Shown: one piece after another, positions 51,684-60,293 of the stretch
Layout: each line of letters opens with the position of its first letter
Numbering within the stretch: position 1 is the first letter of the stretch
From: an uncultured Roseibium sp.
GTDB taxonomy: Bacteria; Pseudomonadota; Alphaproteobacteria; Rhizobiales; Stappiaceae
NCBI RefSeq assembly: GCF_963675985.1
Contig: NZ_OY780958.1
Location: 1,178,001-1,242,000, forward strand
Length of the DNA stretch: 64,000 nt
Direction of reading: 5' to 3'
The notes under the pieces: generated by a model
Databases searched by the model: none
What the model was told of the DNA's origin: nothing
The model's input: the letters and a program-made list of their open reading frames with translations, nothing else
Position numbers and translations under genes: made by a program

Positions 51684-51730
51684 AACCTGTGCGCAGGTTG
51701 TGGGAAACACGCGCTTCCCGTTTTCTTTTC
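51684..51730. terminator. Possible terminator between smpB and the convergent thioesterase gene
   Basis: CAACCTG/CAGGTTG (51684-51701) forms a stem with loop TGCG. GGGAA/TTCCC (51703-51720) follows and leads into GTTTTCTTTT. The second stem is short, so termination strength is uncertain. It lies between convergent genes and would serve smpB. Confidence 0.45.
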
Positions 51731-51733
51731 CGG

Positions 51734-52186
51734 CTAAACGGACAGGCGCTTCAGCGCGTCTCGCCAGCGGTCGCTGATCCGCACCGGTCGCCGATTTTCC
51801 CGATCGACAAGGACATGGACGAAGCGGCCCTGGGCGGCTGCGGCCTGTTGCCCTTCCTTGAACAACGCGATCGTGTAAATCACTGAAGACGAACCGATTT
51901 TTTCGATCCGGATACCGGCAGTCACCACCTCCGGAAAAACGAGTTCGGCAAAATACTGGCAGCCGGTTTCCACTACGAGGAAAATCTCTTCCGACCTGGC
52001 GGGGTCGAGCAGTCCCTCATCCACATACCAGCCGTTTACGGCCGTATCGAAGAAGCTCAGATATTGGACGTTGTTGACGTGGCCATAGATGTCCACATCC
52101 ATCCACCGGGTCGGGAGTTCCCGGAAAACCGTAAACTCGGTTCGGGTGATAGGGGCCGGTTTGGTTGGCTTTTCAGATTCGCTCAA
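51734..52186 (-). CDS. Acyl-CoA thioesterase, 4-hydroxybenzoyl-CoA thioesterase type (hotdog fold)
   Basis: A 150-residue hotdog protein. The family motif RWMDVDIYGHVNNVQYLSFF near residue 27 has the conserved Asp and the GHVNN helix start. The rest (FLVVETGCQYFAELVFPEVV, then IGSSSVIYTIALF) fits FadM/YbgC-like thioesterases. The start is TTG 52186, which overlaps the dehydrogenase stop as TTGA, so it is translationally coupled to the upstream alcohol dehydrogenase. Substrate unknown. Confidence 0.85.
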   Translation of the reverse strand: MSESEKPTKPAPITRTEFTVFRELPTRWMDVDIYGHVNNVQYLSFFDTAVNGWYVDEGLLDPARSEEIFLVVETGCQYFAELVFPEVVTAGIRIEKIGSSSVIYTIALFKEGQQAAAAQGRFVHVLVDRENRRPVRISDRWRDALKRLSV

Positions 52187-53346
52187 AGGGCTGCCTCGTA
52201 AATCGCAAGGGCATCGGCCTCGGTGACCGGCCGGGGGTTGTTGACCAGAAGGCGTGTCTGCTTCATGGCGTCGCTGGCCATCTTGGGCAAGTCGCTGGCG
52301 GTGATGCCGACTTCGCGTAAGGTGGATTGCAGGCCGAGCCGGCTCGAGAGATGTGCGAGTTCGTCGGCAAAAGCCTGGGAACGGACCTTCGGTTCGTCGA
52401 GAACCGCCAGTTCCGGAAAAGCGTGGGGGGCGAGTATGGCGTAGTCCGTTGCGGCGTCGGCTGCATTGAAGCGCAGGACATGCGGCAGGACGAGTGCGTT
52501 CGACAGGCCGTGGGGGACATGGAACGTGCCGCCGATCGGATAGGCAAGCGCATGAACGGCGGCAACCGGCGAATTGGCAAAGGCCATCCCCGCCAGCATG
52601 GAGCCCAGAAGCATGGCACCGCGGGCGTCCTCGTTCCTGGGTTCGAAAACGGCGGTTTCAATGTTGGTGCCGAGCAGCTTCAACGCCTCGACCGCCAGGG
52701 TCCTGGAGACAGGGTTGTTGTTCGCACTCCTGGAAGCATACCCTTCGATGGCGTGGACCATGGCGTCGATACCGGTTGCGGCCGTGACATGGGCCGGCAG
52801 GCCGAGCGTGAGCAGCGGATCCAGAATAGCGAGATCAGGCAGCAGAACCGGGGAAACGACGCCGCGCTTTTCGTCGTCTTCCAGGGTGATGATCGAGATT
52901 GGCGTGACTTCGGAGCCGGTTCCAGCTGTCGTCGGAATAAGGACCAGGGGCAGGCGAGGGCCTTTGGCGTTGCCGATCCCCCAGGCGTCGTCCAGCTTCT
53001 CGCCGCTCGAGGCGAGCAGGGCGACCAGCTTGGCGATATCCAGTGAGGATCCGCCTCCGAAGCCGATGATGCTGGTCGCACCGTGCTGCATTGCCTTACG
53101 CGTGGCGTCTTCCACCAGCCTGCGGGGTGGATCGGCCTGCACGTCCTGATAAAGAGCAGTCTGGTAGCCTGCCGCCTTCAGATCTTCCAGGCAGCCGTCG
53201 ATCAGCCCGCAGTTGATGATCCCCTTGTCGGTGACGATAAAAGGCCGGTCGCCGAGAAGGTGGCGGGCATGGCTGGAAAGTGCTCCTGCGGAGCCGTTCT
53301 CGAAGACCACCCTGTGGCTGGTGTTGAAGGTAAACGCCCCGATCAT
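52183..53346 (-). CDS. Iron-containing (group III) alcohol dehydrogenase
   Basis: A 387-residue NAD(P)-dependent dehydrogenase of the Fe-ADH family. The dinucleotide loop IIGFGGGSSLDIAKLVALLA is near residue 92; PTTAGTGSEVTPISII near 138; metal ligands lie in TGIDAMVHAIEGYAS and AVHALAYPIGGTFHVPHGLS near 250-275. ATG 53346 follows GGGAGGACAGG; the open frame continues 64 codons upstream but that part reads through a duplicated parC end and is not coding. It is paired with the hotdog thioesterase. The alcohol substrate cannot be assigned. Confidence 0.88.
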   Translation of the reverse strand: MIGAFTFNTSHRVVFENGSAGALSSHARHLLGDRPFIVTDKGIINCGLIDGCLEDLKAAGYQTALYQDVQADPPRRLVEDATRKAMQHGATSIIGFGGGSSLDIAKLVALLASSGEKLDDAWGIGNAKGPRLPLVLIPTTAGTGSEVTPISIITLEDDEKRGVVSPVLLPDLAILDPLLTLGLPAHVTAATGIDAMVHAIEGYASRSANNNPVSRTLAVEALKLLGTNIETAVFEPRNEDARGAMLLGSMLAGMAFANSPVAAVHALAYPIGGTFHVPHGLSNALVLPHVLRFNAADAATDYAILAPHAFPELAVLDEPKVRSQAFADELAHLSSRLGLQSTLREVGITASDLPKMASDAMKQTRLLVNNPRPVTEADALAIYEAAL

Positions 53347-53466
53347 CCTGTCCTCCCGCGCATTCTTCAGCCCGATACGGCATGCTTTCACGCCAGAATG
53401 CAAGGGCAGGGAGCGTCCAACGAGGCCGATTTTCTCCAGAACGGTACGCTGTTTCGAAAATGAAAG

Positions 53467-53513
53467 GTTACAGCTCGCGCGGGCCGAATTTGTTGGAGCG
53501 GGGGAAGCCGGTC
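53467..53513. repeat. Displaced copy of the parC 3' end (direct repeat 1)
   Basis: These 47 bases are identical to 53906-53952 except for one base. The second copy is the genuine end of parC: the last 15 codons, the stop and one base. The single difference (TTC for TTT, Phe) is synonymous. The displaced copy keeps the stop and reading frame, but no parC body precedes it. The two copies are direct repeats 439 bp apart and enclose 392 bp with the small exported-protein gene, resembling attachment-site duplication at a gene 3' end. Confidence 0.85.
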
Positions 53514-53554
53514 CGGGGCATTTGAATTTTGACTGCATTTGCCGCGCCAGATAG

Positions 53555-53583
53555 CTTTGAATACAATCAAAAGTCGATATAAT
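53555..53583 (+). promoter_or_regulatory. Candidate promoter of the small exported-protein gene
   Basis: A perfect TATAAT at 53578-53583 lies 37 bases before the ATG, in an unusually AT-rich stretch. CTTTGA (17-base spacer) or TTGAAT (15-base spacer) can serve as the -35 element. By-eye call only. Confidence 0.45.
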
Positions 53584-53619
53584 TTAAATTTTTGCAATCA
53601 AAATATTCGGGGGGAAGTC

Positions 53620-53832
53620 ATGGACAGCTATTCCAAATTCATTTTTACGGTGATCGCGCTTTCTTTGTCGGTAATTGCCTATCAGGGGCTGGAAGCCACC
53701 GATGCCACTGCTCAATCATCCCACTGTGGTAATGACGAAGGAAGGCCTTGCTTCGTGAATATTGTCTATGGAAGTGGTCGCTATCGGTCGAGATCAGGTC
53801 CAGTCTGGGTGCAGATGGATACCAAGCGCTAA
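53620..53832 (+). CDS. Small exported or membrane-anchored hypothetical protein (70 residues)
   Basis: A 70-residue protein. An N-terminal hydrophobic helix (SKFIFTVIALSLSVIAYQGL) acts as a signal peptide or anchor, followed by a short polar region with two cysteines (SSHCGNDEGRPCFVNI), which could form a disulfide, and an Arg/Ser-rich stretch ending VWVQMDTKR. The GGGGGAAG ribosome site and upstream TATAAT support a real gene. I do not recognise a characterised family; short proteins beginning MD.Y.KF..TVIA.. are common in bacteria and mostly uncharacterised. It lies between the two copies of the parC end, so it may be cargo of an old insertion. Confidence 0.6.
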   Translation: MDSYSKFIFTVIALSLSVIAYQGLEATDATAQSSHCGNDEGRPCFVNIVYGSGRYRSRSGPVWVQMDTKR

Positions 53833-53905
53833 GCGCTAAGCAGACTCGACGCGCTTATCTCGGGATTTACAGCGGCGACATTCCGTTAATGACAGGAACG
53901 CGTCA

Positions 53906-53952
53906 GTTACAGCTCGCGCGGGCCAAATTTGTTGGAGCGGGGGAAGCCGGTC
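53906..53952. repeat. Genuine parC 3' end (direct repeat 2)
   Basis: This is the intact counterpart of the displaced copy at 53467-53513. It covers the end of the parC frame (minus strand) up to one base past the TAA stop. The identity is 46 of 47 bases; beyond 53952 similarity falls off quickly, with only a GCCGCGCCAG stretch recurring a little further on. Confidence 0.85.
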
Positions 53953-56165
53953 GGCGGCAGGCGTCCGGCCTGTCCGCGCTCGCCGCGCCAGTCGGCCAAT
54001 TCGTCCAGCGTGCGGGTGAAACTGCGACCGGAACTGTCGGTCCAGGTCAGGCCGTCTTCGCCCTTGAAGACGCGAATGTCGGAGATGTGGCCGTCGCGGT
54101 AGCGTTGCAGGCGCACGCCGCGGCCTCTGCCCATTTGCGGGATCTGTTCCAGCGGGAAGACCAGAAGCTTCCGGTTCTCGCCGATCACGGCCACATGGTC
54201 GCCCTCGGCGGCAACGCAGATCGAGGCTTCGGCAGGGGCTGCCAGGTTCAGGACCTGCTTGCCCTTGCGCGTATTGGCGATGACATCGTCTTCCGGCACG
54301 CGGAAGCCTCGGGCTTCGTCGTTCGAAATCAGCAGGATTCGTCCCGGTTTGTGGACGAAGGCGCTGATCACGTCCTGGGCCTCGTCCATTTCCACCATCA
54401 GACGGATCGGTTCGCCATGGCCGCGTCCGCCGGGCAACTTGTCGGCGCCAAGCGTGAAGAACTTGCCGCCGGTGGAGAAGATCAGAATCTTGTCGGTGGT
54501 TTCCGCATGGAAGGACAGTTTCAGCTTGTCACCCTGTTTGAAGGCGAGATTGCCGAGTTCCGTCTGATGACCCTTGAGCGCGCGGATCCAGCCTTTTTCA
54601 GACACGATGACCGTGATGGGCTCCTTCTCGATCATGGCGTTGTGGATATCATCCAGATCGTGGTCCGGGGCCTCGGTCAAACCGGTACGCCGCTTGCCGA
54701 TATCGGTTTCGGGTCCGTAGAATTTGGAGATCTCTGAGATTTCCTTACCGATCCGGGTCCACTGACGCTGATCGGAGCCAAGCAGCTTGGTCAGCTCTTC
54801 CTTTTCCGCGGTGAGCTTTTCGTGTTCCTTGCGGATTTCCAGTTCTTCAAGCTTGCGCAAGGACCGCAAGCGCATGTTGAGGATGGCTTCGGCCTGGACA
54901 TCCGTGAGTTCGAACGTCCGGATCAGTTCGCCCTTGGCATCGTCCTCCTCGCGGATGATGCGGATCACCTCGTCGAGGTTCAGGTAGGCGATCAGGTAGC
55001 CTTCAAGGACCTCCAGGCGATGATTGATCTGAGCAAGCCGGTGTTCGGAGCGGCGGACGAGCACTTCCTTGCGGTGGTCCAGCCATTCGCGCAGAACCTG
55101 CTTCAGGCCCATCACCATGGGCACTTTGCCCTGGGAGAGCACGTTCATGTTCAAGGCGAAGCGGTTTTCCAGATCCGTCAGCTTGAACAGGGACTCCATC
55201 AGGAGCGTCGCATCGACATTGCGGGACCGGGGCACCAGCACGACGCGGATGTCTTCCGCGGATTCATCGCGGACATCTTCCAGGAGCGGCAGTTTGCGCG
55301 CGATCAGAAGCTCCGCGATCTTCTCGATCAGGCGCGATTTCGGGACCTGATAGGGGATTTCCGTGACAACGACGACCCATTGGCCGCGGCCGAGATCTTC
55401 CACTTCCCAGCGGGCGCGGACGCGGAAGCTGCCACGGCCGGTGATATAGGCCTCCCGGATTGCGCCTTCGTCGGACACGAGAAGGCCGCCGGTCGGGAAA
55501 TCCGGCCCTTTGATGAACTGCAGAAGTTCGCCCGGTTCGCATTTCGGGTTCTTGATCAGATATTGCGAGGCTTCGCAGAGTTCATAGGCATTGTGCGGCG
55601 GGATCGAGGTCGCCATGCCGACGGCGATCCCCGAGGAGCCGTTTCCGAGAAGGTTCGGGAACCCGCCGGGCAGGACGATCGGTTCCTTGTCCTCGCCGTC
55701 ATAGGTTTCGCGGAAATCGACGGCGTCCTCGTCCAGCCCGTCAAGCAGGCGCTTGGCGGTGTCGGTGAGACGGGCTTCGGTGTAACGCATGGCGGCCGCG
55801 TTATCGCCGTCCACGTTGCCAAAGTTGCCCTGGCCCTCGATCAGCGGATAGCGCTGCGCGAAATCCTGAGCAAGGCGGACAAGGGCGTCATAGACGGCCT
55901 GGTCCCCATGAGGATGGTATTTACCGATGACATCGCCAACCACGCGGGCGCATTTCTTGAAGCCTGCGCCGGGGTCGAGTTTCAGAAGGCGCATGGCGTA
56001 GAGCAGTCGCCGGTGTACCGGCTTCAGTCCGTCGCGCACGTCCGGCAGGGCGCGGTGCATGATGGTGGACAGCGCGTAGGCGAGATAGCGCTCTTCCAGC
56101 GCTGCACGCAGTTCGATGCCTTCAATACCGCTTGGCCCGCTCGGCGGAATCAACTCGTTTCCCAT
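53907..56165 (-). CDS. parC: DNA topoisomerase IV subunit A
   Basis: A 752-residue type IIA topoisomerase subunit that decatenates replicated chromosomes with ParE. ALEERYLAYALSTIMHRALP, then DVRDGLKPVHRRLLYAM, forms the winged-helix start; KYHPHGDQAVYDALVRLAQ lies in the quinolone-resistance region, where the position equivalent to E. coli Ser80 is Gln; and the catalytic Tyr is in AAAMRYTEARLT near residue 129. The C-terminal beta-pinwheel has degenerate GyrA-box-like repeats. ParC is preferred to GyrA from the N terminus, the 752-residue length and lack of a clear canonical GyrA box. Its last 47 bases are duplicated downstream. Confidence 0.94.
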   Translation of the reverse strand: MGNELIPPSGPSGIEGIELRAALEERYLAYALSTIMHRALPDVRDGLKPVHRRLLYAMRLLKLDPGAGFKKCARVVGDVIGKYHPHGDQAVYDALVRLAQDFAQRYPLIEGQGNFGNVDGDNAAAMRYTEARLTDTAKRLLDGLDEDAVDFRETYDGEDKEPIVLPGGFPNLLGNGSSGIAVGMATSIPPHNAYELCEASQYLIKNPKCEPGELLQFIKGPDFPTGGLLVSDEGAIREAYITGRGSFRVRARWEVEDLGRGQWVVVVTEIPYQVPKSRLIEKIAELLIARKLPLLEDVRDESAEDIRVVLVPRSRNVDATLLMESLFKLTDLENRFALNMNVLSQGKVPMVMGLKQVLREWLDHRKEVLVRRSEHRLAQINHRLEVLEGYLIAYLNLDEVIRIIREEDDAKGELIRTFELTDVQAEAILNMRLRSLRKLEELEIRKEHEKLTAEKEELTKLLGSDQRQWTRIGKEISEISKFYGPETDIGKRRTGLTEAPDHDLDDIHNAMIEKEPITVIVSEKGWIRALKGHQTELGNLAFKQGDKLKLSFHAETTDKILIFSTGGKFFTLGADKLPGGRGHGEPIRLMVEMDEAQDVISAFVHKPGRILLISNDEARGFRVPEDDVIANTRKGKQVLNLAAPAEASICVAAEGDHVAVIGENRKLLVFPLEQIPQMGRGRGVRLQRYRDGHISDIRVFKGEDGLTWTDSSGRSFTRTLDELADWRGERGQAGRLPPTGFPRSNKFGPREL

Positions 56166-56348
56166 GGAGTCTGAGTACCGGGATCGATAGCCGGGTGCAA
56201 GGTGAAATGCTTAAAAATTCCCGGAATTCAGCGGTTTTATTGGAATGTGAATTCCAGTCAGCTCAGGTGCGGCGGAAGCCATATTGCGCAACGGGAAGGC
56301 GTGTGCGATGTCTCAATTCGAGGCTGTTTTGGCCTGAGTGCGAGCGGC

Positions 56349-57068
56349 ATGTCCAAGTTGAAAGAACGACGCTGGCTTTCCAACCCGGCGTTCCTGGTTT
56401 CCATCATTCTTTTGCCGATTGTCCTGGTTGTGGCGATCCGGTTCTTCGTCGTGCACCCGTTTGATATCAATTCCGGCTCCATGTCTCCGACCCTTCTAGG
56501 TGGAGACCAGGTGATTGCCACAAAATATGCCTATGGACTCGGTCCTTACAGTCTGCCATTCGGACCGCATTCCTTCCTGGCGCGTTCCGCAGAGAACCTT
56601 CCTGCCTACGGCGATGTGGTGGCGTTCACAACCTCAACAAAGGGGTCTACCGTTTACGTAAAACGGGTTGTAGGGCATCCAGGCGATCGCATCCAGATGA
56701 AGGAAGGCATCCTGTACATCAACGGTGAAGCGGCGAAGCAGAAGCGGGTTCAGGATTTCGTCACAGTGGATGACGCCGGCAATAAGCAGCACAGAGCTCA
56801 ATATCGGGAAACGCTTCCCAACGAGGTCAGTTACAACGTGATCAACCTGGTTGATCAGGGCATGCTGGACAATACGGTCGTCTATCACGTGCCCGCCGGC
56901 GAGTTGTTTCTTCTGGGGGATAACAGAGACAACAGCCTGGACAGCCGTATGCCCGTACAATTCGGCAGGGTCACGGTTCAGAACCTGATCGGTCGGTTCG
57001 ATTTTATTTTTTTCGACGGAGCCTCAAAGCAGCCAATTTGGAAAGCCGTGGGGTCGCCTCGCGGTTAG
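56349..57068 (+). CDS. Second signal peptidase I (LepB paralogue)
   Basis: A 239-residue type I signal peptidase, one transmembrane segment (SIILLPIVLVVAIRFFVVHP) followed by the periplasmic catalytic domain. The serine nucleophile is in FDINSGSMSPTLLGGDQVI near residue 44 and the lysine base in VYVKRVVGHPGDRI near 103; the later motif LLGDNRDNSLDSR is intact, so it should be active. It is clearly a paralogue of LepB at 62026, which sits in the conserved rnc-era block. ATG 56349 is chosen; its ribosome site is weak. The stop codon TAG lies within the end of a dispersed repeat (57065). Confidence 0.9.
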   Translation: MSKLKERRWLSNPAFLVSIILLPIVLVVAIRFFVVHPFDINSGSMSPTLLGGDQVIATKYAYGLGPYSLPFGPHSFLARSAENLPAYGDVVAFTTSTKGSTVYVKRVVGHPGDRIQMKEGILYINGEAAKQKRVQDFVTVDDAGNKQHRAQYRETLPNEVSYNVINLVDQGMLDNTVVYHVPAGELFLLGDNRDNSLDSRMPVQFGRVTVQNLIGRFDFIFFDGASKQPIWKAVGSPRG

Positions 57069-57082
57069 AGCATCGGGCGGTC
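57065..57082. repeat. Single end of the TTAGAGCATCGGGCG repeat family
   Basis: TTAGAGCATCGGGCGG begins inside the final codon of the second lepB and supplies its TAG stop. It matches the ends of the 271-bp element at 27843-28113. No matching inverted end was found in the following 190 bases, so this is a partial or solo copy. Confidence 0.6.
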
Positions 57083-57256
57083 TTTTCGGTCGCGTTACCT
57101 GCCTCAGAGGCAAATCGAGCTGAAACCGCAGGTCGCAGCTTGTGAACTAACGGCTTATTTAAGTTTTATAGCTAAGTTTATCAGGATATTGCCGGCACTA
57201 TACAGCCGGATGCACATTTTGGATTAGAACGGCTAACAATATTTGAGGCCAGCCAG

Positions 57257-59257
57257 GTGAGAATTGATAAGCTAAAATATCTGTTTTCGGTTCCGAGCGG
57301 TAATCCCGAACTCACGCTGGCGCAGTTCGACGCCAATACCAGACAGCTTCCCATGATGTATGCGTTGCTGCTGGTCAACACATGGGCGCTGGTAGCAACT
57401 TTCTGGAATCTGGCGCCCCGCAGTCTTGCGTTTTACATTCCCGTGGCCCTGTCCGTTCTCACGTTCGTGCGGCTGGTGAGATGGAGGCGCTCCCTTTCAA
57501 AGCGCCCGGATGCCCCGACCGCTTTGAAATCCCTGAAACAGACGAATATGCTTGCGCCGCTCATTGCAATGGGCTTTTCCGCCTGGTCCCTGGCGCTTTT
57601 CCCTTATGGCGATGCCTATGCACAGGGGCATATCGCGTTCTTTATGGGGATCACTGTTGTCGGCTGCATTTTCAGCCTGATGCATATGCTGTCGGCGGCG
57701 TTCAACGTGACGATGATCGTCAACATCGCGTTCATTGTCTTCTTCGGGTTTTCCGGCAATCAGGTTTTCATGGCCAACGCCGCCAATCTCGTCTTCGTGT
57801 CGATAGCCCTGCTGGTGATCGTATCGATCAACTACAACAGGTTCGTCTCGCTGATCGCATCTCGCCGGCAACTCATGCATCAGCAGAACGAGTTGGTGCG
57901 AAAGCAGAAAGAGACGCTCGAGCTTTCGAATGAAAATCATCGTCTTGCCAACCTCGACAGCCTGACCGATCTGCCGAACCGGCGCCGCTTCTTTTCCGAA
58001 TTTAAGGAAAAACACCATCTGGCAGCCGCTGGAAAAGCGCCACTCGTTATCGGCCTGATCGATCTGGATGGCTTCAAGGCGGTCAACGACATGTACGGAC
58101 ATTCGGTCGGTGACAAGCTGCTTGTTTCCGTCGCAGACCGTCTGCGAACTGCCTGTCAGGGGGATCTTCTGCTTTCGCGACTGGGAGGCGACGAATTCGC
58201 CATTCTGCTCAACCTGGACCTTACCGATGAAAACCTGATGCAGATCGGGCATAATCTGTGTGCGGTCCTCGAGACGCCGTTCAATCTGACCGAAGCGACC
58301 CTGTCGATATCCGCCAGCATCGGCTTTGCCCGCTGGCAGGACGGCATCCAATGCGACGAACTCTATGAAAACGCGGACTTTGCCCTTTATTCCGCGAAAC
58401 GCAGCCGGGATGTCGGCAGCACACATGTGGTTCTGTTCGGCGAGGCACATGAGGCGCGAATCCAGCGGACCAAGCTTGTCGAAAAAGCGCTTCGCAATGT
58501 TTCTATCGCCGATGAAATGGGAATCGTTTTCCAGCCGATCGTGGATGTGAACAGCCGTAGGGTTCTGGCATTCGAGACACTGGCCCGCTGGACGAGTCCG
58601 ACCCTGGGGACGGTGCCGCCAAGCGATTTCATCCCGGCGGCAGAACGGAGCGGGCTTATCGACCAGCTCACCATCATTCTGTTCCGGCAAGCGCTGTCTC
58701 ATGCCGCGTCCTGGCCGGAGGACGTCCGCCTGTCGTTCAATCTGTCGGCGGCCAATATTGCCAAAACCGACTATGTCCGCGAACTTGTCGACCAAATCCG
58801 CAATCATGGCATCGCACCCGAGCGGATCGATTTCGAGATTACCGAAACCGCGATCATCCGCGACGTGTACCAGGCACAGGAAGCCATTGCCGAGCTCAAA
58901 CGGACCGGGGTCCGGATTTCGCTGGACGATTTCGGAACCGGGTATTCGAGCCTAAGCCACCTGCACCGGTTCCCGCTCGACAAGATCAAGGTCGATCGGT
59001 CGTTCGTGACCAATATCGGCGAGAACTCCGCCGGTTACGGGATCGTCAAATCACTGCTCAATCTGTCCCGGGACATGAATATCGACTGCATCATCGAAGG
59101 TGTGGAGACTGAAGAAGAACTGGCCATTGTCCGCAGCCTCGGCGGCGAAATGGTTCAGGGCTACTATTATTCCAGACCGATACCGGGCGATGCGGTCCTT
59201 GACTATCTGGCAAGCTTGGACGGCGCATCGGAAGAGCCGCTTTTGAACCGGGCTTGA
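57257..59257 (+). CDS. Membrane GGDEF-EAL protein (cyclic-di-GMP synthesis/breakdown)
   Basis: A 666-residue protein. Six predicted transmembrane helices occupy about residues 30-200 (for example MMYALLLVNTWALVATFWNL and MGFSAWSLALFPYGDAYAQG). A short coiled segment (QNELVRKQKETLELSNENH) leads to a GGDEF domain with intact RLGGDEFAILL near residue 308. The EAL domain (about 415-660) has ETL for EAL in VLAFETLARW, plus the catalytic Asn in FNLSAANIAK, ITETAI and LDDFGTGYSSLSHL, so hydrolysis is plausible. The start is GTG 57257. The membrane part probably senses an unknown signal. Confidence 0.9.
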   Translation: MRIDKLKYLFSVPSGNPELTLAQFDANTRQLPMMYALLLVNTWALVATFWNLAPRSLAFYIPVALSVLTFVRLVRWRRSLSKRPDAPTALKSLKQTNMLAPLIAMGFSAWSLALFPYGDAYAQGHIAFFMGITVVGCIFSLMHMLSAAFNVTMIVNIAFIVFFGFSGNQVFMANAANLVFVSIALLVIVSINYNRFVSLIASRRQLMHQQNELVRKQKETLELSNENHRLANLDSLTDLPNRRRFFSEFKEKHHLAAAGKAPLVIGLIDLDGFKAVNDMYGHSVGDKLLVSVADRLRTACQGDLLLSRLGGDEFAILLNLDLTDENLMQIGHNLCAVLETPFNLTEATLSISASIGFARWQDGIQCDELYENADFALYSAKRSRDVGSTHVVLFGEAHEARIQRTKLVEKALRNVSIADEMGIVFQPIVDVNSRRVLAFETLARWTSPTLGTVPPSDFIPAAERSGLIDQLTIILFRQALSHAASWPEDVRLSFNLSAANIAKTDYVRELVDQIRNHGIAPERIDFEITETAIIRDVYQAQEAIAELKRTGVRISLDDFGTGYSSLSHLHRFPLDKIKVDRSFVTNIGENSAGYGIVKSLLNLSRDMNIDCIIEGVETEEELAIVRSLGGEMVQGYYYSRPIPGDAVLDYLASLDGASEEPLLNRA

Positions 59258-59296
59258 TTGCGGGCAAAGTCAAATGCTTTTCAAGCATCGTCCGGG

Positions 59297-60058
59297 CTAG
59301 TCGAAATTCCAGGGGAATTCGGCCCTGTACTGCTTCTCCAAAGCGGCAATCAGGCTTGGTCGCAGGTCTCCTGTCTTGATACCTCGGGGTTCGTAGACGT
59401 TGCGATCGAGAAAAAAGTCGGTGAGCCGGAACCCCTCAACCAGATCCTGATAAGTGATCTCGCTGCCCGGCTGGCGCTGGCCTTCGACGAGAAACGGGGG
59501 CAGGGGAAGCAGCTTGTCGCGGTAGGGTTCTCCCGCTTCCCGGCTGACGGCGCGGGCCGATCTCGGTGACACCCACGCCAGATCGTCCCGGGTTCCTGTT
59601 GCCGCGCATCTGGTCAGGTCCAGACCGAAGCCGAGTTCGTTCAACAGTTCCAGCTCGAAGCGGATGATCAGCGGGCCGGCGACATCGAACCGGTCCAGAT
59701 GATCGAGCACCACCTTGAAGGCCTCGTAGAGCCGCGCATGGGGATCGCGCTCCGGAAGGAGACGGATAAGGCCCGCCAGATGCTGGACGCCGTGAAGACC
59801 GACGGAAGAGCTCATCAATTCGGCGGCACGCGAGCGGATCGGGTCCACGGTAAACACACCCAGATGCTCCGCCAGCCGTGCGCGCCAGGTGACCTGAACC
59901 TCGTTGCCGGGCTGGAGCGTTGGTTGCCTGCGGCGGGAACGTCCGCCGCGCACCAGTCCCAGATGCCGGCCGCGCTCCGCCGTCATCACCTCAAGGATGA
60001 CGTCCACCTCGCCGTGCTTGCGGGCGCCCAGAATGATTGCTTCGCCGGTCCATTCCAT
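59297..60058 (-). CDS. recO: RecO, DNA repair protein of the RecFOR pathway
   Basis: A 253-residue RecO that loads RecA onto SSB-coated single strands and anneals DNA. The N-terminal OB fold MEWTGEAIILGARKHGEVDV, then EVMTAERGRHLGLVRGGRS is typical, as is the central RFELELLNELGFGLDLTRCA segment. The zinc-finger cysteines of some family members are reduced here, with only RCAATG visible. It follows era in the order lepB-rnc-era-recO, with a 235-base gap that contains a short CCGCGGAAGCGGGG repeat and no gene. Confidence 0.93.
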   Translation of the reverse strand: MEWTGEAIILGARKHGEVDVILEVMTAERGRHLGLVRGGRSRRRQPTLQPGNEVQVTWRARLAEHLGVFTVDPIRSRAAELMSSSVGLHGVQHLAGLIRLLPERDPHARLYEAFKVVLDHLDRFDVAGPLIIRFELELLNELGFGLDLTRCAATGTRDDLAWVSPRSARAVSREAGEPYRDKLLPLPPFLVEGQRQPGSEITYQDLVEGFRLTDFFLDRNVYEPRGIKTGDLRPSLIAALEKQYRAEFPWNFD

Positions 60059-60293
60059 GACGCAAGTTTATACGATTCCGGGAAGGGCAAGTGGTGAAGT
60101 TCTTTGTCTGGGTGAGCTGTGCCGCAGCCTTGTCGATCTCTTCGTTGTCATCTCCGCGGAAGCGGGGACGCAGTCACCAGCGAGGGGGATTGTTTTGACC
60201 GACAGGACACGGGGTCCCGCGTCTCACTTCCGTTTGCCCAGGGCGAGAAGCGAGGAGAATGTCCGCGCTTCAAATCTCACGAGGGACCGTACT

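Noticed and set aside
53347..53538. 64-codon N-terminal extension of the iron alcohol dehydrogenase
   Set aside because: The extension runs through the displaced parC end in another frame; ATG 53346 has a strong GGAGG site and gives the normal family N terminus.
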